Shown in pieces: positions 6,124 to 13,727 of a stretch of 47,746 bases of DNA (within the stretch, counting starts at the first letter, position 1; every line of letters starts with the position of its first letter). The stretch covers positions 1-47,746 of the IMG/VR virus record IMGVR_UViG_3300015371_000067; one strand, written 5' to 3'. Under the pieces are notes generated by a model. That model saw only the letters and a program-made list of their open reading frames with translations, made no database searches and was not told where the DNA came from. Origin of the DNA: a virus. The position numbers and the translations under genes are program-made.

Positions 6124-6400
6124 GGCGGCGCCAGTCACTGACCCGCTCGTACCACAGGGTGGCCTGCTCAGTTAGGCTTAGCCCGTTCAGTAGGGTATAC
6201 AGCACACTCACCACTTCGGCGGGGATGGCCTCGTCTTCGTATGGCAGTACCTCGACAGTCTTTGCCACAGTGATGAGTTCGAGGGCCATAGCCATCACAC
6301 CAGCCTCGTAGCCACGATGAAAGTCGTGCGACCGGTGGTCGTATCCGAGAAACGCCCTGAAGACGACACTGGGGTCACGCATAAAGTGGACCTCAGTCAT
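5858..6400 (-). CDS. Hypothetical protein with antisense-overlapping tail
   Basis: 180 residues if read from ATG 6400, which overlaps the previous stop (ATGACTGA). Residues 1-95 look like a normal folded protein, including GYEAGVMAMALELITVAKTV. From about residue 95 the sequence becomes Pro/Ser/Ala-rich low complexity, exactly where it runs antisense to the + strand gene at 5746-6123. The N-terminal part is likely real. The C-terminal tail may be translated only because no stop occurs; no terminator was seen between the two converging genes. Confidence 0.5.
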   Translation of the reverse strand: MTEVHFMRDPSVVFRAFLGYDHRSHDFHRGYEAGVMAMALELITVAKTVEVLPYEDEAIPAEVVSVLYTLLNGLSLTEQATLWYERVSDWRRPTFVPEPSQPRSGASEQLSLLPQPPHASAAASRSGGPAPLGKIPALPGSDQSPDPASGLWVSRPASSEPTTPSASEQPPGEIGHLADD

Positions 6401-6590
6401 GGGGCACACCAACTGTTTCCCAATCGACGTGTCCGTGGAGTACATCCCCGTGTTCATCCACCTGGTTGACGACCACAGTACACCCAAACTCGGTAGCTAT
6501 CTCACCGGCGAACTCGATCATGCCTACCTTATCGCCCGAGTATGGTATGATCAGCTCGTAGTTCTCCAGTTCCTGTTGGGGTTCGGGCAT
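6393..6590 (-). CDS. Small hypothetical protein
   Basis: 65 residues from ATG 6590, with AGGAGG just upstream on this strand. The peptide contains GDKVGMIEFAGEIATEFG and ends in HGHVDWETVGVPHD. It looks like a compact alpha/beta protein; the metal-like HGDVLHGH cluster (about residues 47-54) is suggestive but not a known motif. Overlaps the next start by 8 nt. A 140-bp AT-rich region with a long palindrome lies upstream. Confidence 0.65.
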   Translation of the reverse strand: MPEPQQELENYELIIPYSGDKVGMIEFAGEIATEFGCTVVVNQVDEHGDVLHGHVDWETVGVPHD

Positions 6591-6628
6591 GATCCTCCTA
6601 TATATTCAAGATCTTACCTACAACTCAA

Positions 6629-6672
6629 TATACCTATATGACAACCCAAAGGGTTGTTATCATATAGGTATA
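6629..6672. repeat. AT-rich 44-bp inverted repeat
   Basis: The outer arms TATACCTATATG (6629-6640) and CATATAGGTATA (6661-6672) are perfect 12-bp complements. Inside, ACAACCC and GGGTTGT pair around an AAA loop, leaving a 3-nt TAT bulge on the right. It sits in the only long gap (6591-6730) of the primase-helicase operon, in a strikingly AT-rich patch of a GC-rich genome. There is no T tract, so it is not a standard terminator. It could be a replication origin element, an operator, or an mRNA processing or attenuation structure. Confidence 0.85.
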
Positions 6673-6730
6673 ATACAAGTGTAGGCCGCGCGGGCGCGAA
6701 CGATGGATGTTCATTTTATGGGATGGTTGC

Positions 6731-7210
6731 TTACGGTGCGAGTAGTTCTTTGAAGAACCGCTTGTACTCCAGACGCTGCTTGCGCTTCTTTGCCCTCCTT
6801 CGTTTGGCAGCCTTGCGACGCATCGCCAATTCCCGCTGGTAAGGGCTTTGCTGTTCAGCCACCCAGACGCGGCCTTTGTAATATCTCTTCTTGCCTGAGA
6901 CGTACATCGGCTCCTTCCAGACCCCGAGCTTAATGAGGTCTGTGGGTGTGAACCACAACCACTCTGACAGGGAGCCCATATCAGCACCTATGATGATCCT
7001 GTCCATCAGGCTCATCGAGACGCAGGTCGTCTCCCGATTCCGCAGGCGTCGCATGACTCGCAGCTTGATCCCGCCTCGCTCACAGATCAATCGCCATGTC
7101 CCTACTTCGGTGTGCGCCTGTTCGAGGAACGAAATGAGCTCGTCTGTAACGGGCGTGAAGAGCTCTGAGCTTAACGGGTGTGTACGAGTCGGGTCGTTCA
7201 GTCGCGTCAA
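6731..7210 (-). CDS. HTH-like basic protein
   Basis: 159 residues. TTG 7210 is chosen because AAGGAGG precedes it at 4 nt spacing. The middle (ICERGGIKLRVMRRLRN, then VSMSLMDRIIIGADMG, about residues 43-80) resembles a helix-turn-helix arrangement found in actinophage proteins of unknown role. The C-terminus is strongly basic (RRKAAKRRRAKKRKQR). Likely nucleic-acid binding. It lies 13 nt downstream of the primase-helicase gene, so the two are co-transcribed. Confidence 0.65.
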   Translation of the reverse strand: MTRLNDPTRTHPLSSELFTPVTDELISFLEQAHTEVGTWRLICERGGIKLRVMRRLRNRETTCVSMSLMDRIIIGADMGSLSEWLWFTPTDLIKLGVWKEPMYVSGKKRYYKGRVWVAEQQSPYQRELAMRRKAAKRRRAKKRKQRLEYKRFFKELLAP

Positions 7211-7223
7211 CTTTCCTCCTTCC

Positions 7224-9197
7224 CTAAGTCGCGTACAGTTTGTGGGAATAACCGCGCCCCTTGCGTCCAGACTCTATCCTCACTCGATGGTGCTCATCGC
7301 CGCGGATGCGGCTAATCAGGGTCCGCTTGTCCATCTCGAGTTCGGCTGCGAGGGTGTTCACGGTAATGCCTGGCTCGGCACGAACGCGAGCTACGATCAG
7401 GCCTGCCAGGTCAAAGGTGGTGACATTGGCCTTCATCTCGAGGGTACCTGGCTCACCCATCGAGATGTCGATTTCCACCGGCCTCTGTGGGGCCATGCTG
7501 CGGAACTCACGCTCAACTAGGATCGACTTCCATCCCCGCTTGTCTATTTCACGGTCGGTCAGGTAGAGTGCGGAGTCGACCCAGCCGTGTAGAATTGCAC
7601 TGCCGAGTAGGTTCTGCCCTGCACGTGCCTGGACTTGCGCATTTAGGTTCCGTTTCCGCATGTGATGGACTAATACAACCGAACAGCCGAACTCCATTCG
7701 TAGTCTCAACAACCACTTGAGGAAAGGTCGGAGATGGACTACACGGTCACTGTCTGCGTCGCCGAGGATGAGGTAGAGGGGATCGAGGATCACGAGTTTC
7801 GGGCGGAACTCTTCGCAGGCCTTCCAAAGGCCGTCGGTGTGTTCGTCTTCCGCGAGGTCGAAGCCGTGGTTGTTCAGAATGCGGAGGGGTATGTCATCTG
7901 GAAAGTCCAGGCCTACTACGACCGAGCCCTTACGGGCTAGATCTCCCGAAGCTCTGGCTCTCACGTGCGCCTCACTCTTGCGGATCAGGCCTGCATGCCA
8001 TGCCAGTTTCCTCAGTCGATCCTGTACCATCCACGGGGCGTTCTCTTCCTGCACGAACAATACAGGCCCCGGTGACGGCACAGAGTACTTCCCCAAGAAC
8101 GGCTTGCCGGAAGCAACCGACAATGCCAGGGCCATAGCGACGGTCGTCTTCGCGGTCTTCGGCTCCCCACCAATGATCCCGTGCGAATCGGCAGCCCAGA
8201 TGTCCTCCACCAGCCATTTCGGTTCCTCCATCACCTGAGACATAACGGAGGCGTAGCTCATGAAAGGCAGGCCACCCTCCTTGGGCAGTTCTGGCTTGGC
8301 CTTAGTCGGGCCCTCTATATCTTTCGACGGCTTCCGCAGTGCGACCTGTCGGCCGACGTGCTTGATCGCCTTCCGTATCTCCCGTTCCAGCCGTGACCGA
8401 CCTGAGTGCACAGCCCGCCACTTATTCCAGGCCGTGTTCCAGACCAGCTCGTAGATTTCATCTACGCCCAACCCTGCTTCGGCTAGCAGACACTCGAGCT
8501 CCCACAGACGAGACGAACGCTCGCCCGCTACCACATCTTCGGACTTGGCCCTCAGTAGTACCTTGGCCCGACCCGAGATGCCTTTCTTCGGGATGACCAC
8601 CGAGACTGCAGCCTTGAACTCGTCGGGCGGCAACGCAGCCTTAAGCTTGGCCCACATCGAGTGCGGGTCGTACACGAGCTCGGGCTTGTACCACATGAGC
8701 TCTACCATCGGCGCGTCGGCGTACTTGAAGTTTCGAGTGCCAGGAAGCCTTAGAACTTGCGTAAGATCCCACCCACCCCTATCAGCATCGAGCGCATACG
8801 AGAGGGCTCGGTTCAGCTTCTCTAGAGATTTCGGCGGGAGTTCCTTCTGCAGGCGCCACAGTGCTTGGTAGCGGCCGGGCGATGACTGAATGGCCACTGT
8901 GGGCAGGTAACCAAGCTTCGCCGCATCTGTGGGGTGTACTTCGTCGAGGTCGGCCCACAGCCAGGATGAGCCCTGTACGTCCTCAATTCGCCTCCCCTTC
9001 TTCTGGAATTGTGCTACGGAGTAGTACAGGTCCTCACGGTCACGCAGGCAGGTGTCGATCCTGCGGGTAATCACTCCATCGCCTGGCCATTCCGTCGAGA
9101 ACTCTACCCAGTACTTGCCGACCTTCGCGGGGAGCCCTACCCAGCCTGGCCGTTCGCCGTACACGATCTCCAGGAAATCCTCGGCCTCTAACTCCAT
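7224..9197 (-). CDS. Primase-helicase: AEP primase fused to RepA-like ATPase
   Basis: 657 residues. ATG 9197 is chosen because AAAGGAGGC lies just upstream; a longer frame to 9266 would cross the promoter. The N-terminal half is an archaeo-eukaryotic primase of the RepB type: WLWADLDEV (catalytic D83 and D85), SSPGRYQALWRL, and DLTQVLRLPGTRNFK. The C-terminal half is a RecA-fold hexameric helicase related to RepA: Walker A GGEPKTAKT, Walker B KLVILDPLYLI, then VVLVHHMRK, with GQNLLGSAILHGWVDS downstream. The last about 60 residues look like a winged helix (ITVNTLAAELEMDKRTLISR). It should unwind and prime phage DNA in the cytoplasm. Copy 4 of the dispersed element lies inside its coding sequence. 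Confidence 0.9.
   Translation of the reverse strand: MELEAEDFLEIVYGERPGWVGLPAKVGKYWVEFSTEWPGDGVITRRIDTCLRDREDLYYSVAQFQKKGRRIEDVQGSSWLWADLDEVHPTDAAKLGYLPTVAIQSSPGRYQALWRLQKELPPKSLEKLNRALSYALDADRGGWDLTQVLRLPGTRNFKYADAPMVELMWYKPELVYDPHSMWAKLKAALPPDEFKAAVSVVIPKKGISGRAKVLLRAKSEDVVAGERSSRLWELECLLAEAGLGVDEIYELVWNTAWNKWRAVHSGRSRLEREIRKAIKHVGRQVALRKPSKDIEGPTKAKPELPKEGGLPFMSYASVMSQVMEEPKWLVEDIWAADSHGIIGGEPKTAKTTVAMALALSVASGKPFLGKYSVPSPGPVLFVQEENAPWMVQDRLRKLAWHAGLIRKSEAHVRARASGDLARKGSVVVGLDFPDDIPLRILNNHGFDLAEDEHTDGLWKACEEFRPKLVILDPLYLILGDADSDRVVHLRPFLKWLLRLRMEFGCSVVLVHHMRKRNLNAQVQARAGQNLLGSAILHGWVDSALYLTDREIDKRGWKSILVEREFRSMAPQRPVEIDISMGEPGTLEMKANVTTFDLAGLIVARVRAEPGITVNTLAAELEMDKRTLISRIRGDEHHRVRIESGRKGRGYSHKLYAT
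8308..8331 (+). repeat. Dispersed 24-bp element, copy 4 (inside primase-helicase gene)
   Basis: GGGCC, CTCTA, then TATCTTTCGACGGC on the + strand. On the coding (-) strand it is read as KPSKDIEGP, in the linker between the primase and ATPase halves. Conservation of the exact 14-bp core within coding sequence implies selection on the DNA itself. Confidence 0.85.
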
Positions 9198-9228
9198 TCC
9201 GCCTCCTTTCGTCGGTGTGGTAACATCC

Positions 9229-9257
9229 ATTGTATCATCCAGGAGAACGGCCTGCAA
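9229..9257 (-). promoter_or_regulatory. Leftward promoter of the primase operon
   Basis: On the - strand, TGATACAAT (with the -10 TACAAT at 9234-9229) is preceded after 17 bp by TTGCAG (9257-9252). The expected start is about 25 nt before the ATG at 9197, leaving room for the AAAGGAGGC ribosome-binding site. It is divergent from the + promoter at 9289. Confidence 0.65.
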
Positions 9258-9288
9258 GTATGCCACTGTATGGTTACCGTTGGCAGAC

Positions 9289-9317
9289 TTGAAAGTCGGA
9301 TTCGGTTATGATATGAT
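9289..9317 (+). promoter_or_regulatory. Rightward promoter of the replication operon
   Basis: TTGAAA (9289-9294), a 17-bp spacer, and TATGATATGAT with the -10 at 9312-9317. The next ATG is 19 nt downstream. Together with the leftward promoter at 9229-9257 this makes a compact divergent control region of about 140 bp. Confidence 0.75.
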
Positions 9318-9335
9318 CGAGGTATCACGCGAACA

Positions 9336-9584
9336 ATGAGGCCTTCAATACACCGAGAGGAGGTGACCAGCCTGCCTGACGACGACTATCAGGAAGAACT
9401 GTTCAAGGATGTGTGCAGTACCGCGATGGAGCTCTGTGTGAACATGGGGCTCTTTTCTGCGGTCAGTTCACACTGGCCGGAGCACGTGCAGCGTAACTGG
9501 GAGGAGCGTCTGAAGTCCACTAATGAGTGGCTTCATTCGCAGATTGAGGAGGTACAATCGTTTGCCGAGGCTTTTGACGTCTAG
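9336..9584 (+). CDS. Hypothetical small protein
   Basis: 82 residues from ATG 9336, soon after the promoter. A strong GAGAGGAGG sequence lies inside codons 7-10, so translation may really start at the in-frame CTG 9372 with a short leader instead. The body is acidic and helical (HVQRNWEERLKSTNEWLHSQ). It overlaps the next gene by 23 bp. Function unknown. Confidence 0.6.
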   Translation: MRPSIHREEVTSLPDDDYQEELFKDVCSTAMELCVNMGLFSAVSSHWPEHVQRNWEERLKSTNEWLHSQIEEVQSFAEAFDV

Positions 9585-10311
9585 GGACAAGCCTCGCCCC
9601 CAGAAGTTGGAGGATCTCTACGGTGGAGGCGAGAAAGGTAACTTGCTCAAAGGGTACCATGCTAGTGATCCGCGCGTCTATTCATGGCTCCAAAACCGTC
9701 ACAGCAAGGGAAGCGGTATCATCGTCTCGCGCATACGCGGAGGGGTATATCGCTCAGGTGACCACGAGTGGAAGGTGCCACTAGGCGTCAGGTATGCCCT
9801 CAAGACCCCCCTCAACCACTCACAGATTGTCAGTCGCTATCCATGGTACGTCACATGGAGGTCGCCCACCACGAATCGTCGGCTGAAGAAGTACTTCAAT
9901 ACCCTGTACGAAGCCATCCAGTTCACTGCTGAGCGGGCACAGTATGTGGACAAGGGGACAACAATCGTCTGCAGGATCGGTATGGAGATTCCCACGTCCC
10001 TCGTCGGCAAGTTGCCGAAACCGTGGAAGTGGTGCCCATGCTGTATGAAGGCACGTAAGTTCTACCGATCATACCCTGAGCAGACATTCGGCTTCCTGAT
10101 GCGGGACCCCGAAACTTGGGAGGAAAAGGAACGCACCGTACCCCTCCTCCATTGCCGGGTCTGTGGCCTCACGAACCGAGACTCAAAGTACCAACGGAGC
10201 AACTTCTGGCTTGTATCACGTCCGATCAAGCGGGGAGTTCGCCGTGTCAAGCCGCTCACAGAGGTGCAGCGGGAAAAGAAGCGCGCTAGAGCAAGACGAA
10301 GGAGGCACTAA
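9562..10311 (+). CDS. Zinc-ribbon basic protein
   Basis: 249 residues. TTG 9562 is inferred because AGGAGGT ends 8 nt upstream; no ATG fits. Residues about 160-215 carry two CxxC pairs (WCPCC and HCRVC) about 48 residues apart, forming one zinc ribbon. The N- and C-termini are Arg/Lys-rich (EKKRARARRRRH). Such proteins are common next to actinophage helicases and may bind nucleic acid. The end overlaps the next ATG (TAATGG). No enzymatic motif seen. Confidence 0.7.
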   Translation: MPRLLTSRDKPRPQKLEDLYGGGEKGNLLKGYHASDPRVYSWLQNRHSKGSGIIVSRIRGGVYRSGDHEWKVPLGVRYALKTPLNHSQIVSRYPWYVTWRSPTTNRRLKKYFNTLYEAIQFTAERAQYVDKGTTIVCRIGMEIPTSLVGKLPKPWKWCPCCMKARKFYRSYPEQTFGFLMRDPETWEEKERTVPLLHCRVCGLTNRDSKYQRSNFWLVSRPIKRGVRRVKPLTEVQREKKRARARRRRH

Positions 10312-10523
10312 TGGCTGGTTTCAAGCCAGCAACGCTGAAGATCCGTATCGAGAGCCTCGAGGAGGGGCAGAACTTCCTCAACGGGCTCATCGTCGCCCAG
10401 TCCAACAACAGCTGTGAGCTGTTCCCCGAGCTCATCGAGGGCGTCAATGCCGTGCTGGCAGGGGCTCGTAAGGCAGAGCTCGAGGAGCAGATGGAGGCGA
10501 GGCGCGCGGCAGGCATGCCGTGA
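10311..10523 (+). CDS. Small hypothetical protein
   Basis: 70 residues from ATG 10311 (overlaps the previous stop). Helical and acidic, including IRIESLEEGQNFLNGLIVAQ. Its TGA overlaps the next GTG start (GTGA). It resembles a small accessory subunit but no family is recognised. Confidence 0.65.
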   Translation: MAGFKPATLKIRIESLEEGQNFLNGLIVAQSNNSCELFPELIEGVNAVLAGARKAELEEQMEARRAAGMP

Positions 10524-10720
10524 GGGCACAGATCGGCAGTAAGTATCGTCGGTCGCCGTTCAAGCTGCAGGTCAACCTCACAGACCGTGGCGTGTTCTTC
10601 GACCGCATCATCCAGGACAACCCACAGCACAAAGAGAAGTTGATGGTGCTGCACACGTCCAATAACAGCGCTCGCGCGCTGGCGAAGTGGATCCTTGACA
10701 ACATACCGCCCCAAGACTAA
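10520..10720 (+). CDS. Small hypothetical protein
   Basis: 66 residues from GTG 10520, overlapping the previous stop. A beta-rich start (YRRSPFKLQVNLTDRGVFFD) is followed by a helix (NNSARALAKWILDNI). It overlaps the 5' end of the helicase gene by 26 bp. Function unknown. Confidence 0.6.
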   Translation: MRAQIGSKYRRSPFKLQVNLTDRGVFFDRIIQDNPQHKEKLMVLHTSNNSARALAKWILDNIPPQD

Positions 10721-12122
10721 GAGCTTCCCGCACCAGGCGCGGGCAACGCTTGCAGCGGTAAGGCACCGTAACTACGCGCTGTTCATGGAGCCTCGCCTGG
10801 GGAAGACCAAGGTCGCTATCGACGTGGCTAACATATGGGCCCTGAAGAGCAGAGAGGAGGATAATGCTCTCAGGGTCCTTGTGTTGGCCCCAAAGATCGC
10901 CCTGTCCGTGTGGGAGGAAGAGATTGACCGCCATTGTACCCTCGACTACTCTGTGGAGAACTTCCAGGAGTACTGGGGGGATGGTGAGACGCTGCAGTTC
11001 TTCCTCGCCGGGCGCGAAGAGACCATGCGGGCCCAGAGGGTCAAGAAGCGGCTGGTAAGGCCGAAGCAGGCCATCGTCGAGAAGTTCGACCCGGACCTTA
11101 TCTTCATCGACGAGAGCCATGAGTACAAGCGGCCAGGGGGTCGTGGTGCGCAGGATGCGTGGAAGATGGTGCGACGGCTCCGTAAAGCGCGTGGGAATGG
11201 TCGGCCCTATGTCGTACTCATGTCAGGTACGCCCAACCCCAAAGGCTGGCGTGACATCTTCGCTCAATTCCGTATCATGGATGAGACCATCCTGGGCTCT
11301 AGCGTGGCTAAGTTCGACGCCAAGCACTGTCTCTATGGCCATGGGCCGCGCCGCTTCCAGGTGGTGCAGTACCAGAACACCAGGCCGCTGATGAAGAAGA
11401 TACGCCAGCACAGTATTACCATGTCCGCGGAAGAGGCAGGCCTTGCAGGCCAGCAATTCTGGAACTCGGTGCGTGTCTCGCTACCTAACGAGGCAGCAAA
11501 ACTCTACCGTAATTTTTTGGACCAAATGATAGTGGAGTTTGAAGGGGGCTACATAAGTGCGAAGAATTCCGGCGTTAGGCGACTGCGACTACTACAGATC
11601 GCCGGTGGTTTTCTCACCGACGGGCGGCAGATCCATGATGCGAAGATACAGGCTACGGCGGCGTGGCTCCGAGTACTGCTGGATCAGCAAGAAAACGCCA
11701 TCGTATACGCTCGTTTCCTACCGGAGGTCAAAGCCCTTGGGGAAGTTGCTGAGCTGGTGGGGTATAGAGTGGGGGTCATACAAGGATCCACCAGTAAGAT
11801 GGATCGCGCTCGGTATATCAAGGCACTCCGACAGAGCAAGAAGCCTACAGCCCTGGTATTTCAGATCCAAACTGGAAAGCAAGCGATCGACCTCAGCTCG
11901 GCAGCTGAAGTGGTCTATTACTCGACACCGGATGGGTGGGTTGATTACTGGCAGTCACTCAATCGAGTACGCGGCCCGAACCAGAAGAGGCCCGTTCGGT
12001 ATACGCATATCCTTGCCACTGGTACGGTTGACGTCTCAGCAATGGCAGGACTTAGGAATAAGGAGGACGCGCACCAAACCTTGATGAGGAATCCCCGTAG
12101 GTATCTTCAGGGTATGATATAA
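10695..12122 (+). CDS. SF2 (Snf2-like) DNA helicase
   Basis: 475 residues. No ATG occurs before the catalytic region, so TTG 10695 is the likely start. The motifs are in order: Q-like FPHQARAT (about residue 12), Walker A EPRLGKTKVA (about 33-42), motif II IFIDESHEYK (about 136-145), motif III LMSGTPNPKG, then a C-terminal RecA lobe with AIVYARFLPEV, TGKQAIDLSSA and motif VI SLNRVRGPNQ. This is the layout of compact phage Snf2/SF2 translocases, used in replication or recombination. The -10 of the next promoter overlaps its stop codon, and TTACAG-like recoding signals are absent. Confidence 0.88.
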   Translation: MTTYRPKTKSFPHQARATLAAVRHRNYALFMEPRLGKTKVAIDVANIWALKSREEDNALRVLVLAPKIALSVWEEEIDRHCTLDYSVENFQEYWGDGETLQFFLAGREETMRAQRVKKRLVRPKQAIVEKFDPDLIFIDESHEYKRPGGRGAQDAWKMVRRLRKARGNGRPYVVLMSGTPNPKGWRDIFAQFRIMDETILGSSVAKFDAKHCLYGHGPRRFQVVQYQNTRPLMKKIRQHSITMSAEEAGLAGQQFWNSVRVSLPNEAAKLYRNFLDQMIVEFEGGYISAKNSGVRRLRLLQIAGGFLTDGRQIHDAKIQATAAWLRVLLDQQENAIVYARFLPEVKALGEVAELVGYRVGVIQGSTSKMDRARYIKALRQSKKPTALVFQIQTGKQAIDLSSAAEVVYYSTPDGWVDYWQSLNRVRGPNQKRPVRYTHILATGTVDVSAMAGLRNKEDAHQTLMRNPRRYLQGMI

Positions 12123-12123
12123 T
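12113..12123 (+). promoter_or_regulatory. Extended -10 promoter
   Basis: TATGATATAAT overlaps the stop codon of the helicase gene. No convincing -35 lies 16-19 bp upstream, but the extended -10 is near-perfect. It would boost transcription of the nucleotide genes from 12148. Confidence 0.6.
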
Positions 12124-12147
12124 GGTAATACAAGAAGGAGGCGAGAA

Positions 12148-12327
12148 GTGGCAGTAGAGTGGATGCTACGCACGGAGCGCGTGGGGGATGAGGATGCGAT
12201 AGTCGACGCGCTTCAGGGAGGGTGGGAACCCTTCACGGTCGCAGAGGATGAAGACACGGAGCTCGCCGTGTACTTCAAGAAGCAGGTCGTGGTCGAGCGA
12301 GGCGACAAGGCAACGGACCGGGCATGA
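12148..12327 (+). CDS. Small acidic hypothetical protein
   Basis: 59 residues from GTG 12148, which follows AAGGAGGCGAG. The peptide begins MAVEWMLRTERVGDEDAIVD and has an acidic middle. It ends in ATGA, overlapping the kinase start. The good ribosome-binding site and the overlap support a real gene. Function unknown. Confidence 0.65.
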   Translation: MAVEWMLRTERVGDEDAIVDALQGGWEPFTVAEDEDTELAVYFKKQVVVERGDKATDRA

Positions 12328-12860
12328 TTATCTGCGAAGGTCCCGACGGGTCAGGCAAGACACAGCTGGCCAAGCTCATCGCCGAGAGGTATGGGCTAGA
12401 GTACCGCAGGTATCCAGGGCTCAGTTCAAAGTCGGGCCCCGATGGGGTAGGCATAGTAGAGTGGTGGGATGACCAGCTTGCACGCGATGAGCAGGCTGTG
12501 TACGACCGCTGCTTCTACATCTCCGAGCCTATCTACCAGCTCGCGACGGCCCACAGGTCGTTGCTGGTCGAGGGTAAGAAGATGGCCCTCGCTACGATGG
12601 CACTGTGTAACTTCCAGCCCCTCGTCATCTTCTGCCTCCCGCCTTGGGAGGTGGCCATCGCCAACATCGGTCAGCGTGACAGGCTGGAGGGGGTCGACGA
12701 CAAGGCACTTGAGAAGATCCACTTCGCGTACTGGGCAGCCTATGGCATATGGGCCAACGCACTGTGGGACAGCGTCGTGGACTGGGACTACACGAGACAC
12801 CCCCAGGACGATTTCCTGTCCATCGTCAGTGACTATATCGAGAGGTCAGCCCGTGTCTAG
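12324..12860 (+). CDS. dNMP (thymidylate-like) kinase
   Basis: 178 residues from ATG 12324. Walker A is CEGPDGSGKTQLAKLIAERY at the N-terminus, as in thymidylate kinases. YDRCFYISEPIY carries the Asp-Arg pair that contacts the nucleotide, and VIFCLPPWEVAI with QRDRLEG looks like the following strand and lid. It would phosphorylate a deoxynucleoside monophosphate to the diphosphate in the cytoplasm. The substrate base cannot be read from sequence. Neighbouring TS-fold genes suggest a modified pyrimidine monophosphate, but a polynucleotide-kinase-like role on DNA cannot be excluded. Confidence 0.75.
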   Translation: MIICEGPDGSGKTQLAKLIAERYGLEYRRYPGLSSKSGPDGVGIVEWWDDQLARDEQAVYDRCFYISEPIYQLATAHRSLLVEGKKMALATMALCNFQPLVIFCLPPWEVAIANIGQRDRLEGVDDKALEKIHFAYWAAYGIWANALWDSVVDWDYTRHPQDDFLSIVSDYIERSARV

Positions 12861-13188
12861 CCTGAACATCCGTGAGTTCCAGCGACAGCAGAAGGTCTGG
12901 CTGTACGAGAACTTCCCAAACGTCGAGCCGTGGGAAGCACTGGCTGGCATGACAGAGGAGGTAGGGGAGCTTGCTCACGCACATCTGAAGGGCCACAACA
13001 AGATCCGTGGGCAGGACGATACGGAGATGAACAGGCACTACAAGGCCGACAGCTTGGGCGACCTGTTTATCTACATGGCCTCGTACTGTAACACCAACGG
13101 CCTCGACCTCGAGGACTGTATCATGGATGCGTGGAAGGAAGTTCAGCAGCGTAACTGGCGGCTCAACCCGAAGGATGGCACAACATGA
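12853..13188 (+). CDS. MazG-like nucleotide pyrophosphohydrolase
   Basis: 111 residues from GTG 12853 (GAGAGG upstream; 8-bp overlap with the kinase). TEEVGELAHAHLKG holds the first metal-binding Glu pair (EExxE-like), and KADSLGDLFIYMASYCN holds the second acidic cluster in the usual SLGDxxxY position. The helical length fits single-domain all-alpha NTP pyrophosphatases. These enzymes hydrolyse dNTPs to dNMPs. In a phage with altered bases they can remove the normal nucleotide; this is inference. Confidence 0.7.
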   Translation: MSSLNIREFQRQQKVWLYENFPNVEPWEALAGMTEEVGELAHAHLKGHNKIRGQDDTEMNRHYKADSLGDLFIYMASYCNTNGLDLEDCIMDAWKEVQQRNWRLNPKDGTT

Positions 13189-13727
13189 GCATGGAGCTAC
13201 GTAAGATCAAGGAAGACGCGACGACCATCACCCTCGGATGGGACCCCGTCCCGGGGTGCGACGGCTACGTGTTTTACTCGGCGGGTGTCCGTCGCAGCAA
13301 GACGATGGACCCGACCCGTCGCTCAGTCAGAATGAGCAAGGGACAGCAACCCTACCGTGTCGAGGCCGTACGACTGTCGACCATCAACTACGGTGAGTAT
13401 CCTTCACCAACTCAGCCCCCTCCCCAGACGTACAAGAAGGTCGCCCCTCGCGTTGCCTACAAGACCGACCGAGCTGACGCCCGGTACTGTATGTTCAACC
13501 CGGATGGCTCACTCCGACCTGGCATCGTCCGTCTGTCTAGTGGTGTTTACCAAGACGAGGTAGCTCAGTACTCAGCTGACGGCGATGGCCTTGAGTTGTC
13601 AGGTGTACGCTCGGGCGGGTCACCTGCTGATTGTCCCACAGGTTCGGATTCTATCGACGGCCGGTCCTACTGCTCGCTGCCGATGCAGGGCGACCCGACT
13701 AAGAACACCGGAAGCTGGCTGATCTAG
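13185..13727 (+). CDS. Fibronectin type III-like protein
   Basis: 180 residues from ATG 13185 (ATGA overlap). Residues about 5-68 follow the FN3 pattern: TTITLGWDPVPGCDGYVFYS for the first strands and PYRVEAVRL for the later strand. The remainder is unlike any family I know; it has four Cys in the C-terminal part and a Pro-rich linker (YPSPTQPPPQ). There is no signal peptide. FN3 domains are usual on virion surfaces, so finding one between MazG and a TS-fold gene is odd. It may be a minor structural protein or a scaffold for the neighbouring enzymes. Confidence 0.6.
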   Translation: MSMELRKIKEDATTITLGWDPVPGCDGYVFYSAGVRRSKTMDPTRRSVRMSKGQQPYRVEAVRLSTINYGEYPSPTQPPPQTYKKVAPRVAYKTDRADARYCMFNPDGSLRPGIVRLSSGVYQDEVAQYSADGDGLELSGVRSGGSPADCPTGSDSIDGRSYCSLPMQGDPTKNTGSWLI

